Shown here piece after piece: positions 7,787-16,053 of a stretch of DNA of 64,000 bases. Below the pieces are notes generated by a model. It was given only the letters and a program-made list of their open reading frames with translations. It was not told the origin of the DNA and did no database searches. Position numbers and translations under genes: made by a program. The stretch lies in contig CAVTWS010000018.1 in assembly GCA_963738445.1 (NCBI GenBank), forward strand, positions 186,001 to 250,000. The letters are read 5' to 3'. The stretch is from CAVTWS01 sp963738445. Lineage in GTDB: Bacteria > Actinomycetota > Acidimicrobiia > Acidimicrobiales > SHLQ01. Positions within the stretch are counted from its first letter, which is position 1, and each line of letters opens with the position of its first letter.

Positions 7787-9751
7787 TTATCGGGGTCGGG
7801 GGGACACGCCACGCCAGGCGACGGGCATCAGGGCTTGAGCCGGTTCGAACGCGAAGACCTCGCCCAGGAAGGCCAGCTCGGCTTCCAGGGCGGTGACGAT
7901 GTTCTCCGCCTTCCGGAAGCCGTGGCCCTCGCCGGAGAACGCCACGTACGAGACCGGAACGCCTTTCCGTTCGAGGGCCGCCACGATCATCTCGGCCTGG
8001 TTCGGCGGCACGATCGGATCGTCGAGACCCTGCAGCACCAACATGGGAACCCCGAGTCGGTCCACGTGGTGGATCGGCGAGCGCTCGACGTAGACGTCGC
8101 GCCACTCGGGATAGGGGCCCACGAGCTGGTCCATGTAGCGGGACTCGAACTTGTGGGTGTCGGTCGCCAGGGCCTCGAGGTCGGCGACGCCGTACCGGCT
8201 GACTCCGGCGCTGAACACGTCTGACGTGCACAAGGCCTGCAGGACGGTGAAGCCCCCGGCGCTGCCGCCCCGGATGGCGACCCGGGCCGGGTCGATGTCG
8301 CCCCGCGCCCCCAGGAACTCGACTGCGGCGATGCAGTCGTCGACGTCAGCGACGCCCCATTCGCCGTACAGGGCCCGACGGTAGGCCCGCCCGTACCCGG
8401 TGCTGCCCCGATAGTCGACATCGACCACCGCGAGGCCGCGGCTGGTCCAGAACCGCAGGGCGAGGGAGAGCTCGTTCGCGGCAGCCGACGTGGGCCCGCC
8501 GTGCGCCAGCACGATGAGCGGCGGGCGTTCGTCGACCGGGCCGCGGACCGTGGGGTGGGCGGGCCGGTAGAACAGCCCCCGGGCCAACGCCCCGCCGGCC
8601 GTGGAGAAGGCGATGGGCTCGGGCGGGGGAAGGAAGCCGGGGTCGTGGCCGTGCTCATGCGGAGGCCGGATCTGCCGGGGCGTTTCGGACGCCAGGTCGA
8701 CGGCGAGCACCGCCGGCCCGTGGGCGTGGGAGCCGGCGAGGAGCGCCAACCCGCCGTCCCACTCCTGCGGGTTCTGCACGGTGGAGACACCCGGCAGCGA
8801 CACCGAGCGGCCGTCGACCTCGAGCCGATCACTCGGATGCCCGACGGGAGCGCATACGAGCAGGCCGGCGGCCGTGACGGTGTGGCGGAGCTGTCCGAAC
8901 ACCCAATCCGGCTCGGCCATCTCCTCCGCGTCGCGCACACGAAGCGGCACGAGCGGCCCGTCCGGTGAACCCGCCGGATCGACCCCGTACAAGCCCCACC
9001 ACCCGGTCCGGTCGCTGACGACGTGCAGGCCACCGGCCGGTGTCCACGCCGGTTGAACGACCGATTCCCCTCCCCCGCCTCCGGCGCAGCATCGGGGCCG
9101 GGTCGCGACCGGTGGATCGATCGTCAGGTCGGCAACCCACAACTCGGTGTCGTCCCACGGCATGTTGGGGTGCGACCACTGGACCCACGCCAGCTGCGTG
9201 CCGTCCGGGGAGGGCCGCGGCGCGGCCACGAAGTCGGCACCGCGGCCGATGTCGAGGGGCACGACTCGTTGCGAGCCGTCCGTAGCGACGGCGACGAGCT
9301 CGTTGACCGGGTCTCCCTCTCCGTGACGCTCCCGCACGCACACGTACCAGGACCCGCCCGGGAGGAACCGGCCGTCGGCGTAGCGATCCGCCCGGGGAGA
9401 ACCGGGCGCGGGCGTCAGGGCGACCGGTTCGGTGTCGGTGGGGCTGAGCCGCCACAACCGCTGATCGGTGGCCTCGCTGAACACGACCACGCCGTCCTGC
9501 ACCCACCAGGCGCCGCCGCCGTACTCGTGGACGAGGCTCCGGACGTTGGTGGTCGTCGGCACCGCGTCAGCCGACGAACCGCGGCGCCAGCGGACCAGCG
9601 CCGTACGACCGCCCTCGGCCGGTCGGGTCTCGGCCCACCAGATGTCGAGCCCGTCGACCACGACCTCCGTGGGGGTCGAGACGCCTTCGACGAGAGATGC
9701 CGCGGTGATGGGCGACGGCCACGAGCCGAAGGCGAGCCGGGGGTCTGTCAC
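7787..9751 (-). CDS. S9 family prolyl oligopeptidase-type peptidase
   Basis: 654 residues. An N-terminal seven-bladed beta-propeller (about 1-390, with HEYGGG, SPDGTQLAWVQW and VSDRTGWWGLY blade motifs) precedes an alpha/beta hydrolase domain. The catalytic triad is visible as Ser in RGGSAGG (about 495), Asp in LQGLDDPIVPP (about 578) and His in GEGHGFR (about 610), matching dipeptidyl/acylaminoacyl peptidases. No signal peptide is seen, so it is probably a cytoplasmic oligopeptidase. The start is GTG at 9751, only 5 bases after the aminotransferase stop, with AGGA just upstream, in a leftward operon that continues to serA and recQ. The link to serine metabolism is positional only. Confidence 0.92.
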   Translation of the reverse strand: MTDPRLAFGSWPSPITAASLVEGVSTPTEVVVDGLDIWWAETRPAEGGRTALVRWRRGSSADAVPTTTNVRSLVHEYGGGAWWVQDGVVVFSEATDQRLWRLSPTDTEPVALTPAPGSPRADRYADGRFLPGGSWYVCVRERHGEGDPVNELVAVATDGSQRVVPLDIGRGADFVAAPRPSPDGTQLAWVQWSHPNMPWDDTELWVADLTIDPPVATRPRCCAGGGGGESVVQPAWTPAGGLHVVSDRTGWWGLYGVDPAGSPDGPLVPLRVRDAEEMAEPDWVFGQLRHTVTAAGLLVCAPVGHPSDRLEVDGRSVSLPGVSTVQNPQEWDGGLALLAGSHAHGPAVLAVDLASETPRQIRPPHEHGHDPGFLPPPEPIAFSTAGGALARGLFYRPAHPTVRGPVDERPPLIVLAHGGPTSAAANELSLALRFWTSRGLAVVDVDYRGSTGYGRAYRRALYGEWGVADVDDCIAAVEFLGARGDIDPARVAIRGGSAGGFTVLQALCTSDVFSAGVSRYGVADLEALATDTHKFESRYMDQLVGPYPEWRDVYVERSPIHHVDRLGVPMLVLQGLDDPIVPPNQAEMIVAALERKGVPVSYVAFSGEGHGFRKAENIVTALEAELAFLGEVFAFEPAQALMPVAWRGVSPRPR

Positions 9752-9756
9752 CGTTC

Positions 9757-10959
9757 CTACCGGCGGCCGAGAAGATCGGCGATGCGCCCGATGCCCTCTT
9801 CGATGTTCTGATCACTGGTGGCGAACGAGAGACGGGCATACCCGGGGGCGCCGAAGGCCTCCCCCGGCACCAATGCCACCTTGACCTGATCGAGGATCAC
9901 CTCGGCCAGCTCGGCCGATGTCGTGGGCGTGACGCCACCGAAGGTTCGACCGAGGGCGCCTTCGAACGACGGAAACGCGTAGAACGCGCCCTCGGGTTCG
10001 ATGACCTCGACGCCCTCGATCTCCGACAGCAGCCGGAACATCAGTTGCCGGCGCCGGTCGAACGCGGCACGCATCACCGCGACATCATCGAGGCCGCCCG
10101 ACACCGCCGCCAGGGCCGCTCGCTGAGCCACGTTCGACACGTTCGACGTCGAGTGGGACTGCAGGTTGCCGGCCGCCTTCACGAAGTCCGCGGGGCCGAT
10201 GAGCCAACCGACCCGCCACCCGGTCATGGCATACGTCTTGGCGACACCGTTCAGGATCACGCAGCGATCGGCCAGTTCGGGCACCAGCTTCGGCATCGAG
10301 GAAAAGACGGCGTCGCCGTAGGTCAAGTGCTCGTAGATCTCGTCGGTGAGCACCCAGATCTCGTGCTCCACGGCCCAGCGGCCGATCGCCTCCACCTCCG
10401 CCGGCGTGTAGACCGCGCCGGTCGGGTTCGACGGCGACACGAACACCAGCGCCTTGGTGCGAGGGGTTCGAGCGGCTTCGAGCTCCTCGACGGTCACCTT
10501 GAAACCGCTGGCGGTGGACGACGGGAGGACGACGGGATGCGCGCCGGCCAGGGCGATGGGCTCGGGGTAAGTGGTCCAGTAGGGCGCCGGCAGCAGGATC
10601 TCGTCCCCCGGGTTGCTCACCGTGAGCAGGGCGTTGTACACCGCGTGTTTGCCGCCGTTGGTCACCAGGATGTTGGCCGGATCGACGGCCACACCGGAGT
10701 CGCGGAGGGTCTTGGCGGCGATCGCCTCTCGCAGCTCCGGGAGACCGGGGGTCGGCGTGTAGCGATGGTTCCTGGGATCCCGGCAGGCGGCGACGGCTGC
10801 CTCGACGACGTGTTCGGGCGTCGGGAAGTCAGGCTCGCCGGCACCGAAGCCGATCACCGGCTCGCCTTGCGCCTGCAACGCCTTCGCCTTGGCGTCGACC
10901 GCGAGGGTGGCCGATGGCGCGATCGCCGAGATGAGGCGGGACAGGCGTTCCGAGGACAT
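9757..10959 (-). CDS. aspartate-type pyridoxal-phosphate aminotransferase
   Basis: 400-residue class I/II aminotransferase. The PLP lysine is in NGVAKTYAMTGWRVGW (near 240), with the family motifs GAGEPDFPTP (about 38), VSPSNPTGAVY (about 175) and LTDEIYEHLTYG (about 205), and the substrate arginine in YARLSFATS near the end. The pattern fits the aspartate/2-oxoglutarate group. The ATG at 10959 begins MSSERLSRLISAI with a GGAG about 8 bases upstream; a 62-residue extension in frame upstream is low-complexity and not conserved in type. First gene of the leftward operon, divergent from serC across about 200 bases. Confidence 0.93.
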   Translation of the reverse strand: MSSERLSRLISAIAPSATLAVDAKAKALQAQGEPVIGFGAGEPDFPTPEHVVEAAVAACRDPRNHRYTPTPGLPELREAIAAKTLRDSGVAVDPANILVTNGGKHAVYNALLTVSNPGDEILLPAPYWTTYPEPIALAGAHPVVLPSSTASGFKVTVEELEAARTPRTKALVFVSPSNPTGAVYTPAEVEAIGRWAVEHEIWVLTDEIYEHLTYGDAVFSSMPKLVPELADRCVILNGVAKTYAMTGWRVGWLIGPADFVKAAGNLQSHSTSNVSNVAQRAALAAVSGGLDDVAVMRAAFDRRRQLMFRLLSEIEGVEVIEPEGAFYAFPSFEGALGRTFGGVTPTTSAELAEVILDQVKVALVPGEAFGAPGYARLSFATSDQNIEEGIGRIADLLGRR

Positions 10960-11156
10960 GACCGGGCTCCGAGGAGGTGGGGTGCGGACGGTGGCCCGCC
11001 GAGCGGGCACCAGCGCCGAGCGGGCACCAGCATGGTGACACGCCGACGACGGGCGGTTCAGCGTATTGCCCAACCCCTTCGCCTGGGGTCGTGTGACGGG
11101 CGACCGTCGGGGAAACCTCGTCCGTTCCGGGCGCCCCGATGGCACGATGGTGCACC

Positions 11157-12290
11157 GTGAGCCCCGACAGCGCCATCCCCGACATCGCCATCCCCGCCGA
11201 CCTCTTGCCGTCCGACGGACGATTCGGCTGTGGCCCGTCCCGCATCCGACCCGAGGCTGTTCACGCGCTCGCCGCCGCCGCCCCCACCTACCTCGGCACG
11301 AGCCACCGCCAGCCGACCGTGCAGTTCGTCGTGGCGGCGCTGCGCAACGCGCTGGCCGAGATGCTGGTGCTCCCTGATGGGTACGAGATCATCCTCGGCA
11401 ACGGCGGCACCACCGCGTTCTGGGACGCCGCCACGTTCGGTCTCATCGAACGTCGGAGCCAGCACCTGGCCTTCGGTGAGTTCTCGTCCAAGTTCGCCCA
11501 GGGCGTCGCCGCGGCTCCGTTCCTCGAGGCTCCCGAGGTCATCGCCAGCGATCCCGGCTCGCATCCCGTGCCGTCCCCCAACGCCGATGTCGACGCGTTC
11601 TGTCTGACCCACAACGAGACCTCGACCGGCGTGATGATGCCCATCCTCCGGCCCGGATCGACGGAGCAACTCGTGCTGGTCGACGCCACGTCGGCGGCCG
11701 GCGGACTGCGGTTCGATGCGGCGCAGACCGACGTCTACTACTTCGCGCCACAGAAGTGCCTGGCGTCGGACGGAGGGCTGTGGCTGGCCGCGTGCTCCCC
11801 GGCGGCGATCAACCGAATCGAGCGGATCGCCGCGTCCGATCGCTGGACCCCGGCGTTCCTCGACCTCAAGATCGCCCTCGACAACTCCCGCAAGGACCAG
11901 ACCTACAACACCCCGGCTCTGGCCACGGTCTTCCTCGCCCTCGAGCAGGTTCAGTGGATCAACGACCATGGAGGGCTGCACTGGTCGTCCGCACGATGCG
12001 CCCAGTCCGCCGCCACCGTGTACGGGTGGGCGGAGTCACGCTCGTGGGCCGAGCCGTTCGTCGCCGAGCCCACCCAGCGCAGCCATGTCGTCGCCACCGT
12101 GGACCTCGACGTTGCCATCAGTGCCGACACCGTCGCCCAGGTCTTGCGCCACAACGGGATCGTCGACACCGAGTCGTACCGCAAGTTGGGCCGCAACCAG
12201 CTCCGCGTGGCGATGTTCCCCGCCATCGACCCGGCCGACATCGCGGCCCTGACCGCCTGCATCGATCACGTCGTATCAGCCCTCGGCTGA
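11157..12290 (+). CDS. serC: phosphoserine aminotransferase
   Basis: PLP enzyme converting 3-phosphohydroxypyruvate and glutamate to phosphoserine, the step after SerA. FGCGPSRIRPEAV marks the N-terminus, GNGGTTAFWDAATFGL the PLP-phosphate site, LVDATSAAGG the aspartate region, and FAPQKCLASDGGLWLA the PLP-lysine segment (Lys near 205). The length fits the actinobacterial SerC group. I chose the GTG at 11157, since CACGAT ends 8 nt upstream, resembling the leaderless pattern in this window; an in-frame ATG at 11139 (6 residues longer) is possible. The gene ends at a strong bidirectional hairpin. Confidence 0.93.
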   Translation: MSPDSAIPDIAIPADLLPSDGRFGCGPSRIRPEAVHALAAAAPTYLGTSHRQPTVQFVVAALRNALAEMLVLPDGYEIILGNGGTTAFWDAATFGLIERRSQHLAFGEFSSKFAQGVAAAPFLEAPEVIASDPGSHPVPSPNADVDAFCLTHNETSTGVMMPILRPGSTEQLVLVDATSAAGGLRFDAAQTDVYYFAPQKCLASDGGLWLAACSPAAINRIERIAASDRWTPAFLDLKIALDNSRKDQTYNTPALATVFLALEQVQWINDHGGLHWSSARCAQSAATVYGWAESRSWAEPFVAEPTQRSHVVATVDLDVAISADTVAQVLRHNGIVDTESYRKLGRNQLRVAMFPAIDPADIAALTACIDHVVSALG

Positions 12291-12294
12291 GACG

Positions 12295-12340
12295 AAAATG
12301 GCGAGATCCCCTCTGTCGCAGAGGAGATCTCGCCAAATTT
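12295..12340. terminator. bidirectional hairpin terminator between serC and the lipoprotein gene
   Basis: Arms 12299-12315 and 12319-12335 pair at 16 of 17 positions (TGGCGAGATC, one mismatch, CCTCTG) around a 3-base loop. AAAA lies on the left and AAATTT on the right, so each strand has a short U-run after the stem. The two genes converge here. A related palindrome with the same AAATTTGGCGA edge occurs at 55137-55180. Confidence 0.8.
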
Positions 12341-13506
12341 CAGACGCAGGGGTTGCCCGAGGCGTTGTCGGGCTCGCGGCCTCCGCAGGTCGTGGCATAC
12401 AGCTCGTAGACCGAATCGAACGGCGAGCCCTGCCAGAGCTCGTCGCATGCCGAGTCGTCGCCGTCACCGCAGTCCTCCCACAGCGCATCGAGCGTGCTGT
12501 CCGGTCCGGGCGCCGGGGAGTCCCCGTCGAGGTCCTCGCTGCCGGTAGCGGTCGCGAAGCCGCCGTCACCGGTGCCGCCGATGGAGCCATCGTCGCCCTC
12601 CGCTGCGGCGCAGGCGCCGACGCCGACGAAGTCCGACTCGAGGTTCCGGGCGCCGCACGTGGCGCCGAACGCCTCGTAGAGGCTGCCGACCGGGGTGGCG
12701 AAGTAGAGCTCGTCGCACGCCTCGAGCGACCCGTCGGCGCAGTCTTCCCAGAGGGCGTCGAAGCCAGCGTCGGGGCCGGGGGCGGACAGGCCGGGCTCGA
12801 GGTCGGCGATGTCGTCCGGGGTCACGGTCGCCAGGCCACCTTCGCCCGACCCACCATCGGTGGACCCACCGTCGTCCGAGCTGCCGTCGTCGCCGCCGAC
12901 GTCGATTCCGCAGTTCTCGACGAACCACTCCTCGACCGGCACGACCGCCTCGGCGAAGTTCTCGAACACCGCCACGTCGTCCTCATCCTCGACCGCCTCG
13001 AAGTCGTACCCGACGCTGCCGAGCACATCGTCGACCTCGGCGTAGGCGTCGACCACGGCGTTGAAGTCGTCGGCGATGTCATCCGGGGCGTCGCCACGGG
13101 AGTCCTCGAGCACGTCGAGGATGTCGCTGATGCCGTCCTCGAGCTCCTCGGGATCATCGGTCTCGTCGAGCATGGCGTTCGAGGCGTCGATCTCTTCGCC
13201 AACCTCGCAGAAGTCGCCGCCGGAGCTGCCACCGTCGTCGTCCGAGCTCTCATCCGAGCCGTCGTCCGAGCTCTCGTCGGAACTGTCGTCCGAGCTCTCG
13301 TCGGAACTGTCGTCCGAGCTCTCGTCGGAACTGTCGTCCGAGCTCTCGTCGGAACTGTCGTCCGAGCTCTCGTCGGAGTTGTCGTCGCCGCCGGCCACGA
13401 CGTCATCGTCGTCTCCGCCGCAGGAAGCGCCGAGCAACGCCAGCATGGCGAGAAGGGCGATCAGCGCGCGAGTACGCGCTGTCGCAGAACGTGGGGGAGT
13501 CATCAT
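12340..13506 (-). CDS. secreted acidic lipoprotein with Ser/Asp repeats
   Basis: 388 residues. Residues 1-29 are a lipoprotein signal peptide with lipobox LLGASC (Cys about 29). Next comes an extremely acidic Ser/Asp linker (about 34-98) coded by 24-bp tandem repeats, then a helical acidic domain (about 100-205), a Gly/Ser linker, and two copies of a small Cys-containing module (about 247-290 and 330-375) reading DALWEDC...ACDELY or ACDELW, then TCG. The paired cysteines suggest disulfides outside the cell. AAAGG lies 6 bases before the ATG. Function is unknown; the linker may hold the modules away from the membrane. It converges with serC on a hairpin terminator. Confidence 0.88.
   Translation of the reverse strand: MMTPPRSATARTRALIALLAMLALLGASCGGDDDDVVAGGDDNSDESSDDSSDESSDDSSDESSDDSSDESSDDSSDESSDDGSDESSDDDGGSSGGDFCEVGEEIDASNAMLDETDDPEELEDGISDILDVLEDSRGDAPDDIADDFNAVVDAYAEVDDVLGSVGYDFEAVEDEDDVAVFENFAEAVVPVEEWFVENCGIDVGGDDGSSDDGGSTDGGSGEGGLATVTPDDIADLEPGLSAPGPDAGFDALWEDCADGSLEACDELYFATPVGSLYEAFGATCGARNLESDFVGVGACAAAEGDDGSIGGTGDGGFATATGSEDLDGDSPAPGPDSTLDALWEDCGDGDDSACDELWQGSPFDSVYELYATTCGGREPDNASGNPCV
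13261..13380 (-). repeat. five 24-bp tandem repeats coding the Ser/Asp linker
   Basis: Five consecutive 24-bp units with starts at 13261, 13285, 13309, 13333 and 13357; the fifth differs only near its end. Each encodes eight residues of the SDESSDDS type. The period is a multiple of three, so copy-number change would lengthen or shorten the linker without breaking the frame. Confidence 0.9.
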
Positions 13507-13682
13507 CGAGAACCTTTCGGGCCGCTGGCTCCTGCCCTATCGGCCAGCAGGCGGCCCACCCTAAGCAGATCGCCGAAGCCGTTCCCGGTTGTCGGTGGGA
13601 CGTGCGTCACACCCGCCACGCAGCGTCGGGGCGCTCCGACACCTCGCCACGCTTCGCATCCACACCCCGAACGGAGTCGGTG

Positions 13683-14756
13683 TCAGCTCGGACACACCTC
13701 GAGCACACCTCGGGCCAGCCGCCCTTCGTGCATGTCGCGAAACACCAGCTCGATCTCGGCCATCGGGTACACCTTGGTGACCAGTTCGTCGAGCTTGAAC
13801 CTCCCGGCCAGATACAGATCGGCGTACATCGGGATGTCGGCCTGCGGCCGCGACGATCCGTACCGACAGCCCATGATCGTCTTGTCGTGATACAGGTACT
13901 CGGGCGCGAACTCGACCATCGTGCCGAACGGGGTGACCCCCAGGATGACGAACGTGCCGCTCCAGTCGAGCAGGGCGATGGCCTGCTCCATCAACGCCTT
14001 GGCCCCGACGCACTCGAACACGAAGTCGAACCCGGTACCCGTCAGATCCATGACCGCCTCGGCCGTGTCGACCTCCGCCGGGTTGACGAAGTGGGTCGCA
14101 CCGAACTCCCGGGCGACAGCCTCCTTCGAGCCGTTGGTGTCGATGGCCACGATGGGGTAGGCGCCCGACATCGCCAAGGCCTGGATCACGTTCAAGCCGA
14201 TGCCGCCCACCCCGATCACTCCCGCGGACTCGCCCGGCCGCACCCGGGCCCGGTTGAGCACGGCGCCGGCGCCGGTCAGCACGCCACACCCGATCAACGA
14301 CGCGGCGGCGAGCGGCACCGCCTTGGGGATGGGTACCGCCTGTACGGCCTTGACCACGACCCGTTCGGCGAACGACGAGACATTGGCAAAGCTGTAGTGG
14401 GGGACTCCGCCGGCGGTGAACGGAGTCGGCCGCACGCCGAAGGTGCCGCGACACATCGTCGGCCGGCCGGTGTCACAGGCCGGGCAGGCGCCACAGTTCC
14501 CGAGGGTCGACAACACGACATGGTCGCCGACCTCGACGTTGGTCACTGCCGAGCCGACCGCTTCGACGACACCGGCGCCTTCGTGCCCGAGTACCACCGG
14601 CACCGGGAACGGGATCGTTCCGTTCGTGACGCTGACGTCGCTGTGGCAGACGCCGGAATTGACGATGCGGACCTTGACCTCCAGCGGACCCGGCTCGGCG
14701 ACCTCGAGATCATCGACGAGCGACATGGCCGACCCGTCCCACACGATGCCCTTCAT
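13683..14756 (-). CDS. zinc-dependent alcohol dehydrogenase
   Basis: 357-residue medium-chain dehydrogenase. Catalytic zinc ligands lie in SGVCHSDVSV (Cys about 37) and LGHEGAGVVEAVG (His about 58). The structural zinc lobe is complete in GNCGACPACDTGRPTMC (about 86-102). The NAD-binding motif is GVGGIGLNVIQ (about 180-190). The sequence resembles the class III/NDMA-dependent-like ADHs common in actinobacteria; the substrate cannot be told. GGGGAGGTC stands just upstream of the ATG. The gene lies between an unrelated lipoprotein and a DUF5658-like membrane gene, 50 bases behind the latter. Confidence 0.93.
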   Translation of the reverse strand: MKGIVWDGSAMSLVDDLEVAEPGPLEVKVRIVNSGVCHSDVSVTNGTIPFPVPVVLGHEGAGVVEAVGSAVTNVEVGDHVVLSTLGNCGACPACDTGRPTMCRGTFGVRPTPFTAGGVPHYSFANVSSFAERVVVKAVQAVPIPKAVPLAAASLIGCGVLTGAGAVLNRARVRPGESAGVIGVGGIGLNVIQALAMSGAYPIVAIDTNGSKEAVAREFGATHFVNPAEVDTAEAVMDLTGTGFDFVFECVGAKALMEQAIALLDWSGTFVILGVTPFGTMVEFAPEYLYHDKTIMGCRYGSSRPQADIPMYADLYLAGRFKLDELVTKVYPMAEIELVFRDMHEGRLARGVLEVCPS

Positions 14757-14806
14757 TGCTGACCTCCCCGGTCACCGACCTCCGGGCAGTTGCGGCGGAG
14801 ACCCGA

Positions 14807-15196
14807 TCAGCTCTGGCCGCTGATGACGTTGAGATTCCAGCACACCACACCGACGTACCAGCACACACAGACGAGGACGCCGACATCGAGGACCCGTGAA
14901 CGGCGAGGAGCGTAGATGAGCACACCGGCGGCCGTGGCCAGGCAGAGACCCTTGGCGACGACGGCGGTACCCCAACTCCCGACTGCATCGACCATCAAGG
15001 GGTTGCGCTCGACTGCGCCACGATCCAGGCCGACCTGTGTGGTCACGACGTCGGCCACGTTGAGGACCACCAGCGCGGCGAACAACGCCCAGCGATGCGC
15101 GACCAACCGGTCGAACCAGGTGACGGGGGCGTACACCTCAACCGTGGTGGATGCCGAGGAGGACCGACGGGGCGAGATCAGCGACGATGCGGGCAT
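14807..15196 (-). CDS. small membrane protein, DUF5658-like
   Basis: 129 residues with about three or four hydrophobic helices: WALFAALVVLNVADVVTTQVGL (about 34-55), AVVAKGLCLATAAGVLIY (about 77-94) and VLDVGVLVCVCWYVGVVCW (about 101-119). The N-D-x-x-T-T-x-x-x-L pattern of the first helix and ERNPLM after it fit DUF5658 membrane proteins of unknown function. The start is the ATG at 15196, 7 bases after a TAGTGT box with a consensus TTGACA upstream, so the mRNA is probably leaderless and the promoter strong. Confidence 0.75.
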   Translation of the reverse strand: MPASSLISPRRSSSASTTVEVYAPVTWFDRLVAHRWALFAALVVLNVADVVTTQVGLDRGAVERNPLMVDAVGSWGTAVVAKGLCLATAAGVLIYAPRRSRVLDVGVLVCVCWYVGVVCWNLNVISGQS

Positions 15197-15203
15197 GGCG
15201 ACG

Positions 15204-15235
15204 ACACTAGCACTTGTTATGTGTTTTCATGTCAA
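15204..15235 (-). promoter_or_regulatory. promoter with TTGACA and extended -10, leaderless
   Basis: On the minus strand TTGACA (15235-15230) is followed after 20 bases by TAGTGT (15209-15204), preceded by TGC as in an extended -10. The ATG of the DUF5658-like gene begins 7 bases later. The segment is clearly A+T-richer than its surroundings. Confidence 0.65.
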
Positions 15236-15289
15236 CCCGATGCCCAACGAAAACTCCTGATCCCTGTGGCGGCTCGTCGTGCTCCTCCT

Positions 15290-16042
15290 CTACCGATTCC
15301 CGTCCGGCTCCAAGGCCAAACGGACGAGCCGGGCCATGGCGGCGCTCAGCCGGGTCGACGAGACACCCTCCACTGCGAAACCGTCGACATGGGAGGCGAC
15401 GTGCGACAGCATCGAGGTGAGCGCCCCCGCCGTCGCCGCGGCATCGGGCTGGGAGTTGGCGCGGCCCGACTTCGCCGCCGGACGGTCGGCGCGCTGGTCG
15501 ATCACGGCCTGTAGGGCCAGGTAGACGCCGTTGAGCAGGCGCACCCGAGCGGCCCGGAACGCCGGATCACCCTCCAGCGCGGCGAGGTCGACGACCCGTA
15601 TCAGGGCCCGGTTCGCCGCCCAGAAGTCGATGAACGCCGTGGCCAACTGCTCGGCCGGATCGCCGTCGCCGGTGGCACCCCAATCGCCGTGGATCACGAC
15701 GGACGCGAGGTCGTCGTGGCCGCGGTCGGCCAGATCGGTGGCCAGCACCAGCACGGCGGCCGGCACGTCGGCGAAGTACTGGTAAAAGGTGGCCGGCGAG
15801 GTCCCTGCGGCCCGGGCGATGTCGACGACGCGGAGATCCCGATAAGACCGCGTCGACAACATGGACTGTGTGGTGTCGAGGAGGCGCTGGCGAGTCTCCT
15901 GACCTCGACGGCCCGGCACCCGGCCATCGGCCGCCCGAATCCCGATCGGACCAGCACCGGTCGGACCAGCACCGGTCGGACCACCGATGTTCGGGGGTTC
16001 GTCGTCGCCATCGATCGCGGGGATGGGACGAGCCTGGCTCAC
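15290..16042 (-). CDS. TetR family transcriptional regulator
   Basis: 250 residues. The DNA-binding helix-turn-helix is RLLDTTQSMLSTRSYRDLRVVDIARAAGTSPATFYQYF (about 52-90), with the TetR signature of recognition helix then TFYQYF. The remaining helical region is the ligand and dimerisation domain. I chose the GTG at 16042, 11 bases after the CoA-transferase stop; the longer open frame would overlap that gene by 160 bases. A Gly/Pro-rich segment near residues 20-33 comes from 15-bp repeats. The neighbouring CoA-transferase gene suggests control of CoA-ester metabolism, but the ligand is unknown. Confidence 0.88.
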   Translation of the reverse strand: MSQARPIPAIDGDDEPPNIGGPTGAGPTGAGPIGIRAADGRVPGRRGQETRQRLLDTTQSMLSTRSYRDLRVVDIARAAGTSPATFYQYFADVPAAVLVLATDLADRGHDDLASVVIHGDWGATGDGDPAEQLATAFIDFWAANRALIRVVDLAALEGDPAFRAARVRLLNGVYLALQAVIDQRADRPAAKSGRANSQPDAAATAGALTSMLSHVASHVDGFAVEGVSSTRLSAAMARLVRLALEPDGNR

Positions 16043-16053
16043 GGCCGGCGAGG

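Noticed and set aside
13261..13380. CRISPR-like regular repeats
   Set aside because: Units are contiguous with no spacers and are codon-phased within a lipoprotein gene.
12298..13890. 530-codon plus-strand open frame with RALVGTVV repeats
   Set aside because: Complement of the 24-bp Ser/Asp repeats and flanking lipoprotein gene; no ribosome-binding site or signal peptide.
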